DNA from: Rhodospirillaceae bacterium
GTDB lineage: Bacteria > Pseudomonadota > Alphaproteobacteria > UBA11073
Length of the DNA: 5,043 nt
Assembly: GCA_003536545.1 (NCBI GenBank)
Contig: DPZW01000104.1
Span: 1-5,043 of the forward strand
Direction of reading: 5' to 3'
In this document: positions 5,009 to 5,043 of the stretch, in pieces
Position numbering within the stretch: position 1 is the stretch's first letter
Layout of the letters: the number at the start of each line of letters is the position of its first letter
Made by a program: the position numbers and the translations under genes
The notes under the pieces: model-generated
Databases searched by the model: none
What the model saw: only the letters and a program-made list of their open reading frames with translations
What the model was told of the DNA's origin: nothing

Positions 5009-5043
5009 ATTCTTTTGCTAATCCAGATCGCAGCCTTACAGCC

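Noticed and set aside
5009..5043. Terminator or new gene after the HNH gene
   Set aside because: Only 35 bases remain; no hairpin with a T tract and no convincing start site is visible.

Overview
The window looks like one end of a metagenomic or draft contig from a proteobacterium, most likely an alphaproteobacterium. This rests on the mreC-mreD-mrdA order, the style of the PBP2 N-terminus (a short TRR-type cytoplasmic tail, one membrane helix, then NRIxLR...PPPRG), and base composition of intermediate GC with AT-rich intergenic DNA. It is an inference from family resemblance; there is no rRNA or other taxonomic marker here. The first 11 bases match the end of the standard Illumina adapter, so the left edge is a sequencing artefact and not genome.

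Left half (about 10-2896, minus strand): a compact cell-elongation operon read right to left, mreC then mreD then mrdA (PBP2), with gaps of 2 and 8 bases. MreC and MreD are inner-membrane scaffold proteins and PBP2 is the transpeptidase they activate for side-wall peptidoglycan synthesis. mrdA is cut off by the contig end; its apparent stop codon is partly made of adapter bases, and its KTG motif is missing. mreB, the usual first gene of this cluster, is not upstream of mreC.

Middle (2897-3198): a 302-base divergent intergenic region that is the most unusual part of the window. It holds an AT-rich core where plus- and minus-strand -10 elements overlap. To its right lies what looks like a complete miniature plus-strand unit: an extended -10 promoter, a hairpin that hides a strong Shine-Dalgarno sequence and the start codon, a 28-codon ORF for a cationic hydrophobic peptide, and an intrinsic terminator whose loop contains the peptide's stop codon. 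It could be an independent small-protein gene (type I toxin-like in form) or a leader-peptide attenuator for the genes to its right.

Right half (3199-5008, plus strand): three closely spaced co-directional genes. They encode a membrane-anchored protein resembling a histidine phosphotransfer (Hpt) domain that lacks the phospho-accepting histidine, an alpha/beta-hydrolase of the carboxylesterase/acyl-protein thioesterase family with an intact Ser-Asp-His triad, and a small stand-alone zinc-ribbon HNH nuclease-family protein. The HNH gene start lies in a hairpin very similar in sequence and layout to the one before the 28-codon ORF, which suggests a shared translational control element. The last 35 bases hold nothing recognisable.
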